From Candidatus Heimdallarchaeota archaeon (GTDB lineage Archaea > Asgardarchaeota > Heimdallarchaeia > Heimdallarchaeales > Kariarchaeaceae), in NCBI GenBank assembly GCA_026702845.1, contig JADCLS010000013.1:62001-126000 (forward strand): 64,000 bases of DNA. The letters are read 5' to 3'. Position numbers and translations under genes: made by a program. A model generated the notes under the pieces. The model saw only the letters and a program-made list of their open reading frames with translations. It did no database searches and was not told where the DNA came from. Positions 27,118-35,795 of the stretch are shown here, piece by piece. How positions within the stretch are numbered: the stretch's first letter is position 1; each line of letters starts with the position of its first letter.

Positions 27118-28227
27118 ATGCGTTTTCAGGATACCTCTCCTAAATTGGATAAATTCAGATCACGAACCATAGCCAGAAATATTTTAGAATCCATTGCTGT
27201 AAAATTCAGTAAGATTGGAAGATCAGTGACGATTATGCACATCTGTGGCACACACGAGGCAACGGTTGCTAGATCAGGAATACGTTCACTACTACCAGAG
27301 GGATTAAGAATTATTTCCGGACCTGGATGCCCGGTGTGTATATGTCCCAGTAGCCATATCAGTACAGCAATTGCACTTGCCAGAGACGGGGCAATTGTAG
27401 TCACCTTTGGTGATATGTTCAAAGTTCCTGATGCACATTTGGTAACACTTGCCAAAGCCAAATCAGAAGGACTTGATATCCGTGTGGTATACTCAGTGTC
27501 CGATGCTGTAGAAATCGCAAGAAACAATATTAATCAAAATATAATCTGGCTAGGTGTAGGTTTTGAGACCACAGCTCCCATGACAGCCCATGTACTCCTC
27601 GATAATCCACCTGATAATTTCTATGTAATCTCTGATTTCAGGTTAGTTCCACCAGCCATGCATATACTTCTCTCTGACCCTGATCATAATCTAGATGGGT
27701 TTATGCTTCCAGGCCATGTATCAACAATTATTGGTACCAAACCATACGAGGAGTTTCCAGAATTATATTCTATTCCCTCTGTGGTGGGTGGTTTTGATGC
27801 ACTTGATTTTCTTGTAGCAATCGATCGTATTCTTGATCAAATTCTTGAAGGGAAAGCTGAGGTGAATAATGCATATCCAAGGGTGGTGACCTCTGAAGGG
27901 AATATTAAAGCAAAACAAATGTTATCAGATGTATTTGATATTGTTGATGCTACATGGAGGGGAATAGGGATCATTCCCGAATCAGGATATGAATTGAAAG
28001 ATCAGTTTTCCTCACATAATGCAAAATTATTATTAAAAGAGCCAATACCTGATGATGTGCATCTTGCCAAGGGATGCCTCTGCGGTTCTGTTGTGCTAGG
28101 TAAGGTAGATCCAATTACCTGCCCTCATTTTATGAAGCGATGTACTCCAGAAACAGCCATTGGACCTTGCATGGTTAGTGATGAGGGAACCTGTCGAATA
28201 AGGGCCACTTATGGTGAGTTCCACTGA
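27118..28227 (+). CDS. hypD: hydrogenase maturation protein HypD
   Basis: HypD is an iron-sulfur protein that holds the Fe(CN)2CO intermediate and provides reducing power during cyanation. The 369 residues include MHICGTHEATVARSGIRSLL with the first essential Cys, SGPGCPVCICP with the CPVC redox motif, FGDMFKVP, GFETTAPMTAH and the C-terminal cluster ligands in KGCLCGSVVLG, CPHFMKRC and GPCMVSDEGTC. The length is normal. GGTGA five bases before the ATG is a clear ribosome-binding site, as expected for the second gene of a hypC-hypD transcript. Hydrogenase structural genes and hypA/hypB are not in the window. Confidence 0.97.
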   Translation: MRFQDTSPKLDKFRSRTIARNILESIAVKFSKIGRSVTIMHICGTHEATVARSGIRSLLPEGLRIISGPGCPVCICPSSHISTAIALARDGAIVVTFGDMFKVPDAHLVTLAKAKSEGLDIRVVYSVSDAVEIARNNINQNIIWLGVGFETTAPMTAHVLLDNPPDNFYVISDFRLVPPAMHILLSDPDHNLDGFMLPGHVSTIIGTKPYEEFPELYSIPSVVGGFDALDFLVAIDRILDQILEGKAEVNNAYPRVVTSEGNIKAKQMLSDVFDIVDATWRGIGIIPESGYELKDQFSSHNAKLLLKEPIPDDVHLAKGCLCGSVVLGKVDPITCPHFMKRCTPETAIGPCMVSDEGTCRIRATYGEFH

Positions 28228-28328
28228 TCTCTGGAGATCTCAAATGATAAATTACTTGAAGAATTCATTCAAATTATACGTATGCTGGGCTGAAAATTAA
28301 TATTCCTCATTATTCTTGAAGAATTGAC

Positions 28329-29342
28329 TTGCAATCCTTTGTTAAAAAAAATGTTGGAATTATTGCACATGGAGATGCAGATGGTCTTTGCTCGGCTGCA
28401 TTAATCAAAACTATCTATCCTGGGGCACTTGTATTATTTTCTAAGGCGTCACAGTTACACAAAGTGATGAGGGAGATGGAACGCAGGGTAATAACCATGG
28501 ATATTTTGTTTATCGTGGATATCGCAATTAGTCAGAAATCTCATCAATTCGTACTAGAACGACTTAGTAAAGCAAAGGAGAAATATAAGATCTATTATTA
28601 CGACAATCATATTCTCCCCTCACAGATAGAGGATAAAACATTATCTAATTACGTGACGAAATACCAAAGTATGAAGAATTCCTCCTCTTCAGCAGTGGTT
28701 TTTAGGGATTTGTATGATGAGAAAATCGAATATCTTAGAATTTACTACTACCAGGCCTGCTTAGCAGCTTATGGAGCAATTGCAGATTATGCCATGGATT
28801 GTCCATTTTTAAAAGATATGCTCTCTTTGTATGATGCATCAAATACTTATTATCAAGCCTTTCTACTCAAACAAGCTTCAAGGGTCATTGATGATGACAA
28901 TCTAAAACGAACCATTGTGGATAAACTATCTGTTGGAATTCTGCCTTCAGAAATATTTGAGGTGGTAGAAGCTGCACGAATGGCATCGAGAGAAGTATCT
29001 GTCGCGGTTAACTTCATTCAGACACATGCCAAAAGAGTGGGTAAACTTGGTATTATTGTAGAGTGTCCTGTTGCCAGTATGGGACATAATGCTTATGTTG
29101 CAGCAACCATGACTCAATCTCCTGTTGGTGTGGCTATAAGAAGACAGGGTGGTAAAGCATTCTTTGTGCTGAGAAGGCTGTCGAAAGAAAGCATTCATCT
29201 CGGATTATTGGCGACTAGGGTGGGAGATGAATTATCATGTGATGGAGGAGGTGAGGAAGCCACAGCTGGAATTACTTCAGAAGATATTCAGATTAATGAT
29301 GTACTTGATCATTTGAACAAATATATTACAATGTTATCGTGA
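28329..29342 (+). CDS. DHH-family phosphoesterase (RecJ-like)
   Basis: A 337-residue DHH/DHHA1 phosphoesterase. IIAHGDADGLCSAALI is the HGDxDG metal site, FIVDIAI and YYYDNHILP are the second and third metal motifs (DNH in place of DHH), and DGGGEEATAGITS near the C-terminus is the DHHA1 GGG substrate-binding motif. Archaeal relatives act as single-strand nucleases in replication and repair or as oligoribonucleotide/cyclic-dinucleotide hydrolases; sequence alone does not choose. The start is TTG at 28329, about 30 bases after the TATA-like AAAATTAATATTCC. It follows hypD by 101 bases but has no obvious link to hydrogenase maturation. Confidence 0.85.
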   Translation: MQSFVKKNVGIIAHGDADGLCSAALIKTIYPGALVLFSKASQLHKVMREMERRVITMDILFIVDIAISQKSHQFVLERLSKAKEKYKIYYYDNHILPSQIEDKTLSNYVTKYQSMKNSSSSAVVFRDLYDEKIEYLRIYYYQACLAAYGAIADYAMDCPFLKDMLSLYDASNTYYQAFLLKQASRVIDDDNLKRTIVDKLSVGILPSEIFEVVEAARMASREVSVAVNFIQTHAKRVGKLGIIVECPVASMGHNAYVAATMTQSPVGVAIRRQGGKAFFVLRRLSKESIHLGLLATRVGDELSCDGGGEEATAGITSEDIQINDVLDHLNKYITMLS

Positions 29343-29547
29343 CACAATTTTAGATATTATCAGAACGAGAAAGGAAATAAATAAGATTTTTACTTCAATG
29401 ATGCAATTTGAATTGCATATTATTTTACCTAAATCCCGCGCATTTGCTTAAGATAAGTTAAATAAATAAAACCATTCGTATTTAAAAAATAATAGTTGAT
29501 GAAAAATATATAGTAAATTAGAATTCTAGAAAAAGTATCCACATTAA

Positions 29548-29556
29548 ATTTAAATA
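29548..29556 (+). promoter_or_regulatory. TATA box of the RNase P RNA gene
   Basis: TTTAAATAT lies about 25-30 bases before base 29580, the inferred first paired base of the RNase P RNA, which is the standard archaeal TATA spacing. Confidence 0.55.
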
Positions 29557-29579
29557 TAACATATGCATATTATTTATTT

Positions 29580-29866
29580 GGTAGTCAACTGCGTTGATCA
29601 GGAGGATCTCGTGAGCAGTTCCCTGCGAAAGGAGGCATTCCCGATAGAAAGGGGTGTCCACAGGTAATGAGCGATCATGAATCCTGAACGAGATCGGAGA
29701 ATACGTTGATAGATCAAGAGCGTATTTATCTTCTGTTCAGAGCACGAGGCCATTTCTCGGGATGGCCACTCTCACCTCTAGTCTGGTGAAAGCCCAGAGA
29801 GGATCAGAAATGATTTACATGACAGAGCTCCTGGCTTGTGAAGGTGGGCGTGAAGTAGTGACTACC
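29580..29866 (+). ncRNA. rnpB: RNase P RNA
   Basis: Catalytic RNA that removes the 5' leader from pre-tRNAs. The ends GGTAGTCA (29580-29587) and TGACTACC (29859-29866) pair perfectly as helix P1. Near the 5' end GGGTGTCCACAGGTAATG matches the bacterial/archaeal CR-II/III neighbourhood (compare GGGTGCCAGGTAACG). Near the 3' end AGAAATGATTTACATGACAG followed by AGCTCCTGGCTTG matches the conserved CR-IV/V run (AGATGAATGA...ACGACAGAACCCGGCTTA) of E. coli RNase P. The GC content stands well above the flanks, the size of about 287 nt is normal, and six T follow. The 3' end touches the stop of a convergent gene. Confidence 0.88.
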
Positions 29867-30575
29867 CTTTTTTATGCGCAATGAAATCGAGTATTTTTGA
29901 AAATATCTTATCTCTATCTAAATCTCTGGTTAATACATGACCTGATTGTTGAACAATATACTTTTCTTTCAGGTCAGAATTAATTGAGATATAGATCTTT
30001 TCTGCATTGCTAACAGGAATTGATTTATCCTGAGTTGAATGGACTATCAGCAAAGGTTGAGTGATTTTATTGAGATTATTCCTAACATTGGATACTAGTT
30101 TCTGTAATTGCTTAACACTATCTGTGTGAAATGTTAAGTAAGCACGATGGATTTTTCGTTGATCAGGATCATTGATATCTCTAATATCATCATCTGTACG
30201 TTTTACCCACCAACCAATTGGAAGAATGGTAATCAATCTCTCATACCATTTCAATATTTTTACTGGTGCTGAAAGAGTCACACCTGCTTTGATATTTGGA
30301 AAATTTTCTAGGACCCAGAGCGTCATCAATCCACCCATGGATAGACCCATGAAATATACTGAATCGAATTCTTTCAATTTTTTGCTGACCTCATCACTGA
30401 CGTAATCTGTCCATTCAATCCATTTCTTCTGTCGTAGATCTTCAGGAGTAGTTTCGTGACCAGGGAGTACCAGATTATGCCAGCTATAACCATGTCGCTC
30501 AAGGAATTCACCCAAAGGATTCATTTCTTCTGAGAAACCAGTGAATCCATGACAGGTGATTACACATTTACTCAT
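29862..30575 (-). CDS. alpha/beta hydrolase, carboxylesterase/monoacylglycerol-lipase type
   Basis: A 237-residue serine hydrolase like the Est30/carboxylesterase and monoacylglycerol-lipase group. HGFTGFSEEM is the oxyanion region, LVLPGHETTPEDL is characteristic of this subgroup, FMGLSMGGLMTLW is the nucleophile elbow, and IVHSTQDKSIP and QQSGHVLTRD supply the acid and His. No signal peptide is present. It is the last of three minus-strand genes (TetR, methyltransferase, hydrolase; gaps of 47 and 26 bases). Its last codons overlap the P1 strand and terminator of the RNase P RNA gene by about 5-12 bases. Confidence 0.9.
   Translation of the reverse strand: MSKCVITCHGFTGFSEEMNPLGEFLERHGYSWHNLVLPGHETTPEDLRQKKWIEWTDYVSDEVSKKLKEFDSVYFMGLSMGGLMTLWVLENFPNIKAGVTLSAPVKILKWYERLITILPIGWWVKRTDDDIRDINDPDQRKIHRAYLTFHTDSVKQLQKLVSNVRNNLNKITQPLLIVHSTQDKSIPVSNAEKIYISINSDLKEKYIVQQSGHVLTRDLDRDKIFSKILDFIAHKKG
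29867..29873 (+). terminator. T-run terminator after RNase P RNA
   Basis: CTTTTTT directly follows the P1 helix, as expected for archaeal oligo-T termination. It lies inside the final codons of the convergent hydrolase gene. Confidence 0.6.
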
Positions 30576-30601
30576 GTAGTTAGTGTTACTATTGGAACAT
30601 A

Positions 30602-31393
30602 TTACCTTTTCGTGGCAAGGAGAGAAAAACTGAGTGGAATATTATACTTATGATCCAGAGTATACATCTCACCTTCTTTTTTCATGAAGGGAAAGATCAT
30701 CCATGATGCTCTATCATGCTCGTGCAGCCATTCGAGGAACAGGCCATTACGTGTTAATTGGGAGATCACCTCTCCTAGACTATGGTTCCATTGATAAGTT
30801 GTAAACTTAATTGATTCATCGCGACTGGCGTAACTACCTTCAGTCTCAAATTCCAACGCCTCTTTGATGAAATAGGGGTAACTTACTTTGAAATCACTGG
30901 CATCATCTTCATTATAGAAGATGTTTATAATAGGATGATTCTCAACGATATAAAACTGACCTCCTGCTTTAAGATGATTATAAATAGTCCTTCCCCAGCT
31001 ATCAAGCTCATCTAACCAACATAGCACACCGTAGGAAGTGAATATAAAATCAAATGTAGTGTCCAAATTTAGGGATTTAATATCTGAGCACACAAATGTT
31101 GCTTGGAGACCTAATTCAGAGGCTAACTGTCTTGCTTTGTTTATAGCTTGAGATGAATAATCCACTCCTGTTACTATTGCACCCATCCGAGCAAGAGATA
31201 GAGTATCCATTCCGAAATGACATTGAAGATGGAGCACAGTTTTTCCCTTCAAATCAGGGAGTTCCTCCTTCTCTATGCTGTATAGTGAAGATTTACCTTG
31301 CTTGAAGGCATTAATGTCATAATAATCTGAATCTGCATGGATATTAGCCAAATAATCCCAACGCTGTAAATTTTCTTTATGTTTATCATCCAT
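30602..31393 (-). CDS. SAM-dependent methyltransferase (class I)
   Basis: A 263-residue class I methyltransferase. Motif I VLHLQCHFGMDTLSLARMG binds S-adenosylmethionine, VTGVDYSSQAINKARQLA is motif II, and DFIFTSYGVLCWL and YIVENHP follow at motifs IV and VI. The subgroup with HLQCHFG is widespread in bacteria and methylates small molecules of mostly unknown identity. It lies in the middle of the TetR-methyltransferase-hydrolase unit, so it may modify an esterified or lipophilic compound whose presence the TetR protein senses; that is inference. Confidence 0.9.
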   Translation of the reverse strand: MDDKHKENLQRWDYLANIHADSDYYDINAFKQGKSSLYSIEKEELPDLKGKTVLHLQCHFGMDTLSLARMGAIVTGVDYSSQAINKARQLASELGLQATFVCSDIKSLNLDTTFDFIFTSYGVLCWLDELDSWGRTIYNHLKAGGQFYIVENHPIINIFYNEDDASDFKVSYPYFIKEALEFETEGSYASRDESIKFTTYQWNHSLGEVISQLTRNGLFLEWLHEHDRASWMIFPFMKKEGEMYTLDHKYNIPLSFSLLATKR

Positions 31394-31440
31394 AAAGTCA
31401 ATGTAAAGTAATTCAATTTATGTCTTTTCTAGATGGACAA

Positions 31441-32028
31441 TTATTCTTTAACCTGACAATCCTTATTCAAATCATACTTGATCTGATTTACCACAATTTC
31501 AAAGTATTCCTTGTTCATAGCTCGAGCCATCATCACAGCACCTTGAACAGCACTAGTAATATATAATGCCTTATTGTATGCGGAATTACTGAATGTGAAT
31601 GTGCCATTTGATTTGCCTTTTTCTAGAATAGCTTCCAGCCATGAAAAATACACCGAGATGAAACTATTCAGTTCATTCTGTATTTCCTCTGTAAGTGTAT
31701 TGAATTCTGCCACCATCACTCCTCCTAGACAAACCTCATTTTTATCCATCAAATCCTTTCTAAAGAATTCAAAATAATCATCAAGTGCTTCTTTTGGTGT
31801 CCTTTCCAGTTTGTTTACTTTTCTCATGAGATATTCGGCCCGAGATCGATATTCTTGAATAGCAGAAATGCCCAGAGTGTTCTTTACCTCAAAGTGATAG
31901 TGGATTGAAGCTTTCTTTATGCCAATCTCATTGGCAATATCCTTGTAGGAGAATGAATTATAACTCTTGGTTCTAATGAGATGGATTGCTGTTTGAAGGA
32001 TTTTTTCTTGAGTATCAGAACCTTTCAT
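31441..32028 (-). CDS. TetR-family transcriptional repressor
   Basis: A 195-residue TetR/AcrR regulator. Residues 8-55 are the helix-turn-helix: ILQTAIHLIRTKSYNSFSYK followed by DIANEIGIKKASIHYHFEVK with the hallmark Y-H-F at its end. The C-terminal part is an all-helical ligand-binding and dimer domain (TetR_C). It is the first gene of a three-gene unit and an inverted repeat lies 40 bases upstream, so it probably controls its own operon. Confidence 0.92.
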   Translation of the reverse strand: MKGSDTQEKILQTAIHLIRTKSYNSFSYKDIANEIGIKKASIHYHFEVKNTLGISAIQEYRSRAEYLMRKVNKLERTPKEALDDYFEFFRKDLMDKNEVCLGGVMVAEFNTLTEEIQNELNSFISVYFSWLEAILEKGKSNGTFTFSNSAYNKALYITSAVQGAVMMARAMNKEYFEIVVNQIKYDLNKDCQVKE

Positions 32029-32067
32029 TGTATATTCACCAATATTAGTTAGAAGTTAAAAATTTGA

Positions 32068-32081
32068 CTACCAAAAGGTAG
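32068..32081. promoter_or_regulatory. inverted repeat, candidate TetR operator
   Basis: CTACC-AAAA-GGTAG is a 5-base inverted repeat in the spacer between the divergent TetR regulator (start 32028) and the MoxR gene (start 32237). Its position next to the TetR promoter suggests autoregulation; it is short, so chance occurrence is not excluded. Confidence 0.45.
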
Positions 32082-32236
32082 ATAAAATTTATGAATATAC
32101 ATGATTTATCCCTATTTCCTTTTTATTTGAATTCAATATACGAATTTGTAACTTGATTTCACTTTTATTCTAGTCACCCGGATAGGTTTTTATTTGAACT
32201 TAAATAGCGAAATTTTATAAATATGGGGTAATAACA

Positions 32237-33232
32237 ATGGGACCTGATAAAAAGACACCTGTTAAAAAAACCGTTAAGCGAAAGAAAGTGAAAACTGCCA
32301 TAAAGGCTGAGGATGAGATTGCGATTAAAACAACTGAAAAAATCAGTGCCGAGAACTTTCAACAATTATTAACATCCTCGTTTATTAGCAATCAAGAACC
32401 TGATGTGAAATTAGTGGCAAAAGGGCAATACAAAGAAGCCTTGGAATTACTTGAAGATGCTGAAGCTTGTCAACTTACACCAATGCTGATTGGACCACCA
32501 GGTACAGGTAAAACCATGCTTGCCAGAAGTTTTGCTACTTCAAGAGGTAGAGAGTTTGAATGGCTAACCATGGATGAGAGTACAAAACCTGTTCATATGA
32601 TTGGGGCATTTGATCCATCTGAGACTTTAAAAAGAGGATTTGTGCAGGAGGCATTTTTGGTTGGACCTCTTACAAGAGTAATGGTTACTGGTGGAATATT
32701 TCTAGCCAATGAACTCAATAGAGCAACTGAATTCACACAGAACAGTTTTCTAGAGCCTTTGGAAGAAAGAAGTCTGATGATACCACGACTTGGTAGAATA
32801 AAATCACATCCAGAATTTTTTATGATATGTTCTGCGAATCCAGGAGATATGGCTGGGACACATAGAATATCAGAGGCTCTGAAGGACAGAATCAAGGTAT
32901 GGATACAATTGGATTATCCAAGTAGATCCGTTGAGATGGAAATTATCAAAAATAATATTCCTCAAAGCAGGGTTACCAAGGATTATCTTGATCTGACACA
33001 TCAATTAATTGATGCAACTAGAAAAAGTAGAGAGATTGAACGCCCAGCCTCCATTCGATCTGCCATAGCAATTACTAAATTAGCAGGAAGAAAGATGGAA
33101 ATATCAAATGATTTGACCTATGGAGATTTCAAGAAAATTGCATATCAGGTATTATCAGGAGGAATAAAACCAAAACCGGGTAATAATGCTGAAACTACAA
33201 TTAATCGGATTATTAACCAAGTTGTCAAATGA
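32237..33232 (+). CDS. MoxR/YehL-like AAA+ ATPase (second system)
   Basis: A 331-residue MoxR-branch AAA+ ATPase. After a Lys-rich N-terminal 35 residues, Walker A is [15 protein letters not shown] near residue 88, Walker B is GGIFLANELNRATEFTQNS, sensor 1 is FFMICSANPGD, and the region IQLDYPSRSVEMEII is the MoxR-type PS motif. It leads a three-gene unit with a VWA protein and a SWIM-type zinc-finger protein. That trio corresponds to the bacterial YehL-YehP-YehQ set. No activity is established for that set to my knowledge; a protein-remodelling role is the family expectation. Confidence 0.9.
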   Translation: MGPDKKTPVKKTVKRKKVKTAIKAEDEIAIKTTEKISAENFQQLLTSSFISNQEPDVKLVAKGQYKEALELLEDAEACQLTPMLIGPPGTGKTMLARSFATSRGREFEWLTMDESTKPVHMIGAFDPSETLKRGFVQEAFLVGPLTRVMVTGGIFLANELNRATEFTQNSFLEPLEERSLMIPRLGRIKSHPEFFMICSANPGDMAGTHRISEALKDRIKVWIQLDYPSRSVEMEIIKNNIPQSRVTKDYLDLTHQLIDATRKSREIERPASIRSAIAITKLAGRKMEISNDLTYGDFKKIAYQVLSGGIKPKPGNNAETTINRIINQVVK

Positions 33233-33242
33233 GTTGTGTGAT

Positions 33243-35795
33243 ATGTACGACCTAGTAGATTTTGCACATGAATTCGTAAATACTGCAAGAAAATTCGCCT
33301 TTGAATTTCCAGCAATAAAAAAAACCTTCTTTACAAGTAGGCAATCCATTGCGATAACATCATTGGGAGTATCAAGAATATTAAGGAGTAGAAACCCTCT
33401 TACAGCAGATAGTTTAATCCAGCTATCGATAATCACCTCACCTCCTGAGGCACAGAAGTATGCAGAATTTATTGCTCTGAAGATTCTTTATGGTGATGAA
33501 TCCGTAGAAATTGAAAAGGAAATATCAATTGAGGATGCTGAATCAAATGAGGAGGAAAATGATAATCAGCTGACCGCAACAAGATTATTATTACAAGATC
33601 TCTTGAACTTCCTAAATTTGGAGAAATCCATTAATGTAAACAAGGATATGAAAGTGATTAATTTCGCGGATGCTCTAGAAAATGAATTATTCGTTAAGAA
33701 AAATGAGAAGGGTATTTCTAATGAGGTAAAGTTACAATTGGCCAGACTAAGACTTGCATTTGAGATTGTAGGAGGTCGAGCTGGAATCATTACCCATAAT
33801 ATTTCAAATAATCAAGAAATGATAAAAGTTGCTTCTCACATCCTTATTCAAGATATACCCAATATTAGGTCACAAGGATTAATTTCATCTCAATTGCTTG
33901 GAATTAGTGATCAAATTGCAAAACTTACCTTCGAGAAATTCATTGAATATATCGCTAATTTGCTTGTGGCAACTAGTTTATCAGATCCTGAAGAGATTAA
34001 GGATGACATGGAAATAATATTCAGTGAATTCTCACAATATGAGCTTCATCAAGGGTATACGATAATGCTGGATTATCGATCATTATTACTCAGATTTAAT
34101 GTTTCTGAACCTTATTATGCTCCATTACTTAAAGAAATAATCAAACGCCTTGAGCTGGAAATTATTACACATGCAGAGATAATAGATGATTTTCTAGATT
34201 ACCCATCACTATTTCAAGATCCTTTTGATAGAACTAAACTTGAGGAGATATTATCTAATTCGATAGAATTATACGAGGATAAACTGGAACTTCTGAAAAA
34301 AGCAAATGAATTCGATCAAAATTTCGGAACGAATATATCAGAGCTTTTCATGGATAAAATAGATACTGAGCAGATCCAATTGGAAGATTTAACAAGGAAT
34401 CCCTTGGAAAGTGCCCAGTGGCAAGAATTATTTGAACAGAGCATGGAATCTGTATCAAATGCTAAATTGGAATTCTCAGATTACGATTCTTTGCTAAATG
34501 AAATCAGAGATTTGCATTCGAAATTAGAGAATACATACAGTAATGAATATCTCAAAAATATGAGCAAAGAATTTTTAAAATCAATGGCTACTACATCTAA
34601 CAATACTGATGATCTCCAATTTACGGTGGATAAATCAAGAGAATTAGGGTTGAGAATACCACTGAATGAACTTAGACAACGCGGCCATGAGCTGGGTATG
34701 ACGAATGAAGAGATTGCCAGACTACTAGGAGACCTCTTCGAATATTTTAAGGAGTTGATAACCAATGATCATCCAAGTTATGAGAGAAGTAATCAAATTC
34801 TGAAAAAAATCTCACTGTCAACTGACCAGTTCAATGAATTGACGGATTTATCTATTAAACATAAGCAGGAAGGTGCATTGGGTGCACTAGCCAGCCAGGA
34901 TCTGATGACAATTAGTCAGAAAATCCCTAAAACTAAAGAAGGTGACGAATTACTAGATAGAGCCCTAGGAGCAGGTGGAGGAGAAAATTTACTTGAAGAA
35001 TGGTTTAAACATGGGAAGAAGTTACCTGCAAGAATACGGAAAATTGTCAAAGATGCAACCAAAAGAATTATGATCGATCTAGCTAAGACAAAATCTGCTT
35101 CCTTAATAGGTAGTTCTGAGGCAGGACCACTTCCAGAAGGAAGTATTAGGCCATATATACTCGGAGATGATCTAGATCTTGTAGATATTGATGAGAGCCT
35201 AGATAATATTCTATCCCTAGGAAAACGCATTGATGATGTTGTTCCTGAGGATTTTATTGTTAGAAAAACCGTATCAGGAAGAAGATGTGTGATTTTTCTA
35301 ATTGATATATCTGGATCAATGAGTGGTGCTCCTCTCGCTTCAGCATCATTAGCTGCTGCAATGCTTTTGATGGCATTTGCCAGAGATGAATTAGGAGTAG
35401 CATTATTTGAATCAAATACCCATGTTCTTTGCTCAATCAATGATGTTATAGAAATAGACGAAGTAGTCGATGAAATTTTGGAATTAACTGCTCGAGGAGG
35501 AACTCAAATGCAACGTGCACTAGCTTGGGCAGAAAATCAATTTGTGCAATCAACAAGTAGTGATAAAATGTTTGTAATGGTCAGTGATGCGATGATCGGT
35601 GATTTTGAACGAAGTAAAAAACACCTAAAGGCGATTGCAGAAATGGACGCCACAAGTATTATGATAATGCCAAATACCGGATTTGGTATGGGAAATGTAC
35701 AGAATATCCTTGAAGAGGCTAATGCACAATTGGTCACAGTATCAGATTGGAAAAATTTTCCAGAAATAGTTAGTGAGGTGCTCTCTAGATCATGA
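33243..35795 (+). CDS. VWA-domain protein, YehP-like partner of MoxR
   Basis: A protein of about 850 residues with a long helical N-terminal region (1-650) and a C-terminal VWA domain. The metal-binding DISGSMSG lies near residue 687, with the second motif GGTQMQRAL and the strand FVMVSDAMIGDF. In the middle, helical segments with many Glu/Asp suggest a scaffold. The frame is open upstream to an ATG at 33186, which would overlap the MoxR gene by 47 bases; I prefer ATG 33243, 10 bases after the MoxR stop, but neither has a strong ribosome-binding site. Its end overlaps the next gene by ATGA. Confidence 0.83.
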   Translation: MYDLVDFAHEFVNTARKFAFEFPAIKKTFFTSRQSIAITSLGVSRILRSRNPLTADSLIQLSIITSPPEAQKYAEFIALKILYGDESVEIEKEISIEDAESNEEENDNQLTATRLLLQDLLNFLNLEKSINVNKDMKVINFADALENELFVKKNEKGISNEVKLQLARLRLAFEIVGGRAGIITHNISNNQEMIKVASHILIQDIPNIRSQGLISSQLLGISDQIAKLTFEKFIEYIANLLVATSLSDPEEIKDDMEIIFSEFSQYELHQGYTIMLDYRSLLLRFNVSEPYYAPLLKEIIKRLELEIITHAEIIDDFLDYPSLFQDPFDRTKLEEILSNSIELYEDKLELLKKANEFDQNFGTNISELFMDKIDTEQIQLEDLTRNPLESAQWQELFEQSMESVSNAKLEFSDYDSLLNEIRDLHSKLENTYSNEYLKNMSKEFLKSMATTSNNTDDLQFTVDKSRELGLRIPLNELRQRGHELGMTNEEIARLLGDLFEYFKELITNDHPSYERSNQILKKISLSTDQFNELTDLSIKHKQEGALGALASQDLMTISQKIPKTKEGDELLDRALGAGGGENLLEEWFKHGKKLPARIRKIVKDATKRIMIDLAKTKSASLIGSSEAGPLPEGSIRPYILGDDLDLVDIDESLDNILSLGKRIDDVVPEDFIVRKTVSGRRCVIFLIDISGSMSGAPLASASLAAAMLLMAFARDELGVALFESNTHVLCSINDVIEIDEVVDEILELTARGGTQMQRALAWAENQFVQSTSSDKMFVMVSDAMIGDFERSKKHLKAIAEMDATSIMIMPNTGFGMGNVQNILEEANAQLVTVSDWKNFPEIVSEVLSRS

